A DNA stretch of 64,000 nucleotides from Cunninghamia lanceolata. Its lineage: Eukaryota; Streptophyta; Pinopsida; Cupressales; Cupressaceae. The notes beneath the pieces were generated by a model that was not told the DNA's origin, ran no database searches, and saw nothing but the letters and a program-made list of their open reading frames with translations. Positions within the stretch are counted from its first letter, which is position 1, and every line of letters begins with the position of its first letter. Of this stretch, positions 60,060-64,000 are shown in pieces. The DNA lies in NCBI GenBank assembly GCA_027924645.1, contig BSBN01001252.1, positions 1,167,501-1,231,500 of the forward strand, written 5' to 3'. Both the position numbers and the translations under genes were made by a program.

Positions 60060-60972
60060 TCAAATCAAATTGTCTGGCCATACTCGTAGGATTAGGAAGT
60101 GGTATATTTGGGTATGGCGGATAATATTGGTATCCAAATGGAGGTTGTGGATACATATTGGGTTGGGCATATTGCTGATGATACATATTCTATTGTGGGG
60201 GAGGTTGTTGATATTGATTGTTATGTCTATACCCTGGCGGTGGATGTTGTTAGTGAACATTCCCAGTATTTGCAGGTGGAGGTCCTTGCATTTGCCTATT
60301 TTGCAGAGGAGGATTATTGCATGTATTGTGGGGTGCCATGTTTATATTTTGATGGTGAGGTGGAATATGGTGGTGACCAGGTGATGGATAAGGATTAGCT
60401 ATATGCTGAGATGGGTTGTGTGCATTGGATGGTCTTAGATTTTGTGGTGGAATATTTTGTTGGGCATGGCTAACATGTGGCGTTACTGAAGTATGTGAAC
60501 TACTTGCATTTTGATGTAACCCTATTTGATTTCTTATTTGAACATGTCCACCCTGCCTATGGGGAGGCACATACTTTGAATTGGTTACATTAGTTCTAGA
60601 TTCTATTTGTTGTAGTTCTTATTTCATCTTTACTTTCTCTTCTTTCAATCTAGCCAACTCAATTTTTTCCTGTAATCTAAGCACCTCTTACTGCATCTGA
60701 TCCTTAGTTCTCATGTCTTTTGGCTAACTATTATGGATTTGTGTGGATGTTACCTGATCTATGAATTCATCTTGAGCTTCTTCACCCAGCTGCAATTCAG
60801 TTTGATTTTGTTCTATCTCTCTCATAATCTGAGCCTGATTTTCAAGTTGTTCCTGAAGGGTAGGTCTGTACTGGGCAAGGATATCATCAGATCTGTTATG
60901 ATCAGGCTGAGTACACTGATTGTTGGATTGGAATTCATCTGATTCATGCAAGGGAGTGAAACTGTTATGCAT
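60060..60972 (-). pseudogene. Gypsy gag N-terminal extension
   Basis: 60972-60724 (MHNSFTPLHESDEF, then glutamine-rich QEQLENQAQIMREIEQNQTE, a probable coiled coil) and 60570-60250 (histidine-, proline- and asparagine-rich, PPHRQGGHVQIRN). The strand reads on with only a few stops (TAA near 60720 and 60620, TAG near 60250 and 60190) to MDNSWRNN. Probably the upstream half of the same gag protein. Confidence 0.65.
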
Positions 60973-61282
60973 TGTTATTGGTTGTTCTGAGGTATTCTCT
61001 GGAGAAATTTGGTTATTAGCACTACGAGACTGGATTGATATCCCAGTTTTCTTAGTAGGAGCCCTTAAAGTTGGGATGATTGCAATTTTTTACCATCAGC
61101 TTTAGATCTCCTACCATCTATTATGACACTTTTATCAGAAAACCAATTTGAGTTTTGTGTAGAGTCGCCACCTCTATTTAGAGGACTAATCAATCTTCTG
61201 GGTTTTTCCTTCCACCAGCAAAGTTATGCCTTTTAATTCTGACTCAAATAACATGGTCTACTACTAGGTTTCTCTGTGTTTT
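60973..61282 (-). other. Gypsy leader
   Basis: Region between primer site and first gag codons. The frame KTGISIQSRSANNQISPENT near 61040-61000 may extend gag further. No other feature. Confidence 0.5.
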
Positions 61283-61300
61283 CCCCAGTAGAGTCGCCAA
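61283..61300 (-). other. Gypsy primer-binding site
   Basis: Minus strand reads TTGGCGACTCTACTGGGG three bases inside the 5' LTR, a form common in plant Ty3/gypsy elements. Confidence 0.8.
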
Positions 61301-61303
61301 TTC

Positions 61304-61980
61304 TGTTAGGTCTCAAAAATGCAGGTCGTTAACCCTAAGAGGTTGCCAGGCTCTCTTGATGTTTTTGGCTAACTGACATGGGGTAGATATGGCTAAACCC
61401 CCTTCACTTAAGGCTTTGCCAGACCTAGGCAGGTAAACCTCTTAATTAATAAAGCAGATAAAGAGATGATCACTACTTTAATCAAAATTAATCTAACTAT
61501 TGATAATGGCATAAATTATAAAACAGATGAAAAGACAGCAAATTAATTCTAAATGATCTAAATTGTAATGCTAAAACAATAATGCAATCTAATTAAGTAA
61601 ATCTAAAATGAATATGTATAAGTGATAATGAAAACTCTAGACCAGTGCCTTATTTAATATAGAGTCAGTATGATCATGAAATAAATGACTGTTTGTTTGG
61701 TAAAAAACTCAAACTATCTGGCATGAAAAAATAGGTATGTAGCTTGTACAACCCTGCAAGGAAATAGTTATTATTCCATACTTACATATATCCAATTGAT
61801 AAAATCAAATTACCTGCATTCATCTAAAAGGGTTTAATCCCTCTTTGAGAGAACCTATCAGAATAATACTGCAATCATAATAGATTTATCAGAAAACTGG
61901 AGACAGAATACAAACCCTAACTATATGACTCTTCTTACAGATCCATGACAATGTCTTCACAGTTACTATGATAGATTTAA
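61304..61980 (-). repeat. 5' LTR of the gypsy element, cut by E4
   Basis: Matches 51269-51946 with about 20 substitutions by eye, then stops at GATAGATTTAA where the left LTR continues AGGATTTAATTT. The remainder should lie beyond the right edge of the window, after E4. Confidence 0.92.
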
Positions 61981-62043
61981 GGGTAAGTGCAAAAAGATGG
62001 GGGGCCAAAAAGTGGCCACATTATTTTGAAAAAAAAATAATAC

Positions 62044-62123
62044 ATAACGTGAGAGTGTTATAACGCGCTCGCGTTATAACGTACTCGCGTTATAACGTAC
62101 TCGCGTTACAACGCGAGCGTGTT
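62044..62123 (+). promoter_or_regulatory. Five 16-bp palindromic iterons
   Basis: Units at 62044, 62060, 62076, 62092 and 62108. The best is ATAACGCGCTCGCGTT, in which AACGCG and CGCGTT are inverted around CT. Rich in CpG in otherwise AT-rich DNA. Placed between the element end and the TATA box, so a binding site for a transposase or regulator is likely. Confidence 0.85.
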
Positions 62124-62132
62124 ATTACTTCC

Positions 62133-62140
62133 TATAAATA
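62133..62140 (+). promoter_or_regulatory. TATA box of the E4 gene
   Basis: TATAAATA, ten bases after the last iteron and about 140 bases before the ATG at 62273, which leaves room for a leader of about 100 bases. Confidence 0.6.
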
Positions 62141-62272
62141 AAAAAAAAGAGCAAAGCACTTCATTTCATTTCTTTTTCCTCCTATATACCCACGGCCTGC
62201 AAACCCTAGGAAGTGCGCTCACATTTTGGAGATATCAATTCAACACAAAAATCTTTGCAATTCGTCACCAAA

Positions 62273-64000
62273 ATGCCTCCACGACATCGAGCACGCCAAA
62301 GGAGTGAGTTTTATTTGTTTATTTGTTTGAATTTGTTTCTAAATAGGTAGGTTTCAGTTGATTTTTGATGTAAATTTCGTTAATTGTCAGGAAATGTTAA
62401 GGCACCTCCTCCTCCTCCTCCTTCACAAAATCCTGCAGAACAACCTCCTCCGTCCATTCCTCAACATGCCCCTGGAACACAAGAAAATATAATGGGGCAA
62501 ATTGAAAACAACAAAAAAGAAATTGAAGATATAATTGCAAGGTTGAAAGATCCTTCCACTTCAACCTTGCATAGGTCCACGCTTACTGAATCTCTTAAAT
62601 CTATGTTATCAAATGTAGATTCAATTAGCAAGCAAATAACTAGTTGGACGGATAAGAGGAGAGAGTTTAGAGATTATTATGCAGACAAGCTATCATACCA
62701 AGATGTGAAAAAATTACAAATCACAAAATTAGACTTGTGTTTGATTTTCACAAACCCACAAACAAATCAACCTCCACCCATTACATGCAAGAGGTTCCCT
62801 ATCCATTGGTGCAACAACCAAGCGATAAGGGACAATTTTGGGAAGAGGTGGTGGATGGTTTTTGACCATCCTCCATGCAATAATAATGAGGTCCTGCAAT
62901 ACTTTTTGAGGAAACTCTACTGCAAGTTTGTCCTCAATAAAGTGCCAAACTATTTTGATATGCGAAACTTCAAAGGTAGAGGTGGGGGGTCAGAACAAGA
63001 TAGACCAGGGGCACGTCTTGACCCACAGCAAGTAGTGAGATGAGTAATCAGTAGACCAGCCCACGAGCATGTTTCTATCCCTTCATTGTGAAGGAGAGTG
63101 TTGAGGTCGATACACTTCAGTCCATTAGTGCCTTGACCCAGAGCATCATAGAGCATGCCAGTCCTGCAGTATAGAGTGGGTTGGGAGATAGTGCGAGGAG
63201 CAGGGTCCCACCCCATACTTGTCAGACTTGCAGGTCAGCCTATGATTATGACCCCATGGATAGTCAAGACGCAAGTGCACAGGCTACATCTGCAGCTGAG
63301 CAGATGGTGATGACAGATACCCTCCTGAGTGAGACTTTTGGCCTTGATACTCAGGTAAATATTAGCAAGTTTATTGAATTTAATTTATTAAATTTCATTT
63401 TTGAAATGCAAGATTAACTAATTTAAATTGATGATTTTAATAAAATTTCAGGGTCATAGCGTCGATGCAGTTTTCAGTGGTTCTCCACCTGTATTTTACA
63501 CTAGATCATCTACTGTCAGGGTATGTAACTAGTAAACAATTATAAATATTACATGTGAATAGCATTGTTATATGAATGGTATTCTAATATCTAATTTTGG
63601 ATGTTGAATAGGTTAATACTGTAGATTTCACGGCAACACCTGCCAGTGGTGGTGGACTTCAAAGCTTTATGGAGGTAATAAAATAAATAGTTTAATGAAT
63701 GAATTGTACTTACTAGATTTTTGTATGTGACTTGTGTGCTTTATTGTGTGTACTTCCATGTTTAGATGAACGTGTGTGTATGTTAGGAGCCATGATTTGC
63801 ATCAATATTATAGTTTTTGTAATTGAATAATGTTGTTTTATTTCCAGATGATGCAGGCTATGGAGACACCTCCCCATGTTCATAGGGCAATGAAGTAGGG
63901 TGTGGCCTCTGCGATTCATAGCTCCATGGCATTGACAGGGGTATGAGGCAGATTAGTAAATTTCAATTTACATTGATTGTTATAGTTGTCTATTTTTGAA
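62273..64000 (+). pseudogene. E4, E-family gene, best-preserved 5' half
   Basis: Exon 1 62273-62303 (MPPRHRARQR), intron 62304-62390 (GTGAGT...CAG), exon 2 62391-63354. The splice joins in frame to NVKAPPPPPPSQNP. Exon 2: proline-rich to about residue 45, a GQIENNKKEIEDIIARL coiled-coil-like helix, FRDYYADKLSYQDV, ITKLDLC, CKRFPIHWCNN, KRWWMVFDHPPCNNNEV, YFLRKLYCKFVLNKVPNYFD, GRGGG. A stop follows at 63041-63043 after a likely one-base shift; the other frame resumes (VKESVEV, then CQTCRSAYDY near 63220). Exon 3 is 63452-63520 (69 nt), exon 4 63612-63674 (63 nt), exon 5 63848-63940 (93 nt, one TAG). No known domain; the basic start and CxxC hint at nucleic-acid binding. The gene runs off the window. 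Confidence 0.72.

Larger units (their letters stand above)
51269..61980 (-). mobile_element. Ty3/gypsy LTR retrotransposon with extra RNase H (truncated in window by E4)
   Basis: Left LTR from 51269; right LTR from 61304, interrupted at 61980 by the E4 element. Minus-strand coding order is gag (60972-58474), protease plus archaeal-type RNase H (58480-57359), reverse transcriptase (57453-56269), degenerate RNase H (56211-55888) and integrase (55552-54488). The primer site lies next to the right LTR. The 677 comparable LTR bases differ at about 20 positions by eye, so insertion was fairly recent. It entered the plus-strand gypsy protease relic; the left target is CCTTC, the right target copy is outside the window. 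Confidence 0.93.
61981..64000 (+). mobile_element. E4, E-family element inserted in the gypsy LTR (right end outside window)
   Basis: Starts GGGTAAGTGCA directly after TTAA (61977-61980) of the interrupted LTR. In order follow a 60-base terminal region shared with E3, five 16-bp iterons, a TATA box, a 5' leader and the E gene. The empty site in the left LTR (near 51946) proves a discrete insertion. Class is not settled. Introns argue against a retrocopy. TTAA or TAA at all three termini would suit piggyBac- or PIF/Harbinger-like target choice, but no transposase of those types is visible. Confidence 0.75.

Noticed and set aside
60070..60398. Plus-strand tryptophan/isoleucine-rich membrane-like frames
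   Set aside because: Antisense of the histidine/proline-rich gag extension.
62044..62123. CRISPR or satellite seed
   Set aside because: No spacers; only five units, placed between an element end and a TATA box, and repeated at other E termini.
61981..64000. Assigning E elements to piggyBac or PIF/Harbinger
   Set aside because: TTAA or TAA next to the ends fits, but no second end, inverted repeats or matching transposase is seen.

Overview
The window reads as nuclear DNA of a seed plant, most likely a gymnosperm. This is inferred from low GC content, nested LTR retrotransposons, PLS-type PPR relics, a LINE-type DUF4283 relic, intron-containing repeat genes with GT/AG borders, a long uninterrupted CT microsatellite and TTTAGGG-like interstitial arrays. 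I see no intact housekeeping gene, rRNA, tRNA or CRISPR array. Nearly every coding stretch belongs to a mobile element or a decayed gene.

The most interesting content is an intron-containing gene family I do not recognise, here called the E family. It occurs four times: E1 (+, 1-7635, cut by a copia element), E5 (-, 18877-16690, strongly diverged), E3 (-, 46609-44530) and E4 (+, 62273 to the right edge). The gene has a short basic first exon, a proline-rich stretch, a predicted helical region, a conserved core (FPIHWC, WWMVF, YFLRKL, N-YFD, GRGGG), a CxxC patch and several small exons whose lengths are multiples of three. E3 and E4, and a gene-less end E2 at 25274, start with GGGTAAGTGCA next to TTAA. 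They also carry 16-bp palindromic iterons (consensus ATAACGYGCTCRCGTT). E4 sits inside the LTR of a Ty3/gypsy element whose other LTR shows the empty site, so the family is mobile.

Layout. 1-7851: E1 with a complete Ty1/copia element (455-6328, TSD AGATA). 7852-10300: decayed PPR gene (-). 10301-14024: three-fold 804-bp tandem repeat leading into a decayed transposase-like gene (+). 14085-20230: CCTTAAGCCAT-type repeats, the E5 gene and a ~250-bp tandem array. 20231-25273: AT-rich DNA, a GATCYC 18-bp array and a LINE ORF1 relic (DUF4283). 25274-28178: E2 terminus, (CT)n, GA-rich DNA and telomere-like DNA. 29035-32690: 154-bp satellite that inverts at 30394. 32822-40612: LTR element (TSD ATAGT) with only a protease-type polyprotein. 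41520-46847: PPR relic (+) followed by E3 (-), an inverted second copy of the left-edge arrangement. 46940-47130: foldback. 47300-48565: solo LTR (TSD GTGAC). 49760-51268: plus-strand gypsy gag-protease relic. 51269-61980: minus-strand Ty3/gypsy element with an extra RNase H, inserted into that relic. 61981-64000: E4, inserted into its LTR.

Many breaks in the E genes, the transposase-like gene and the gypsy reverse transcriptase look like C-to-T changes (CAG to TAG, CGA to TGA, TGG to TAG), as expected for methylated, silenced repeats. Coordinates of exons and element ends were read by eye and may be off by a few bases.
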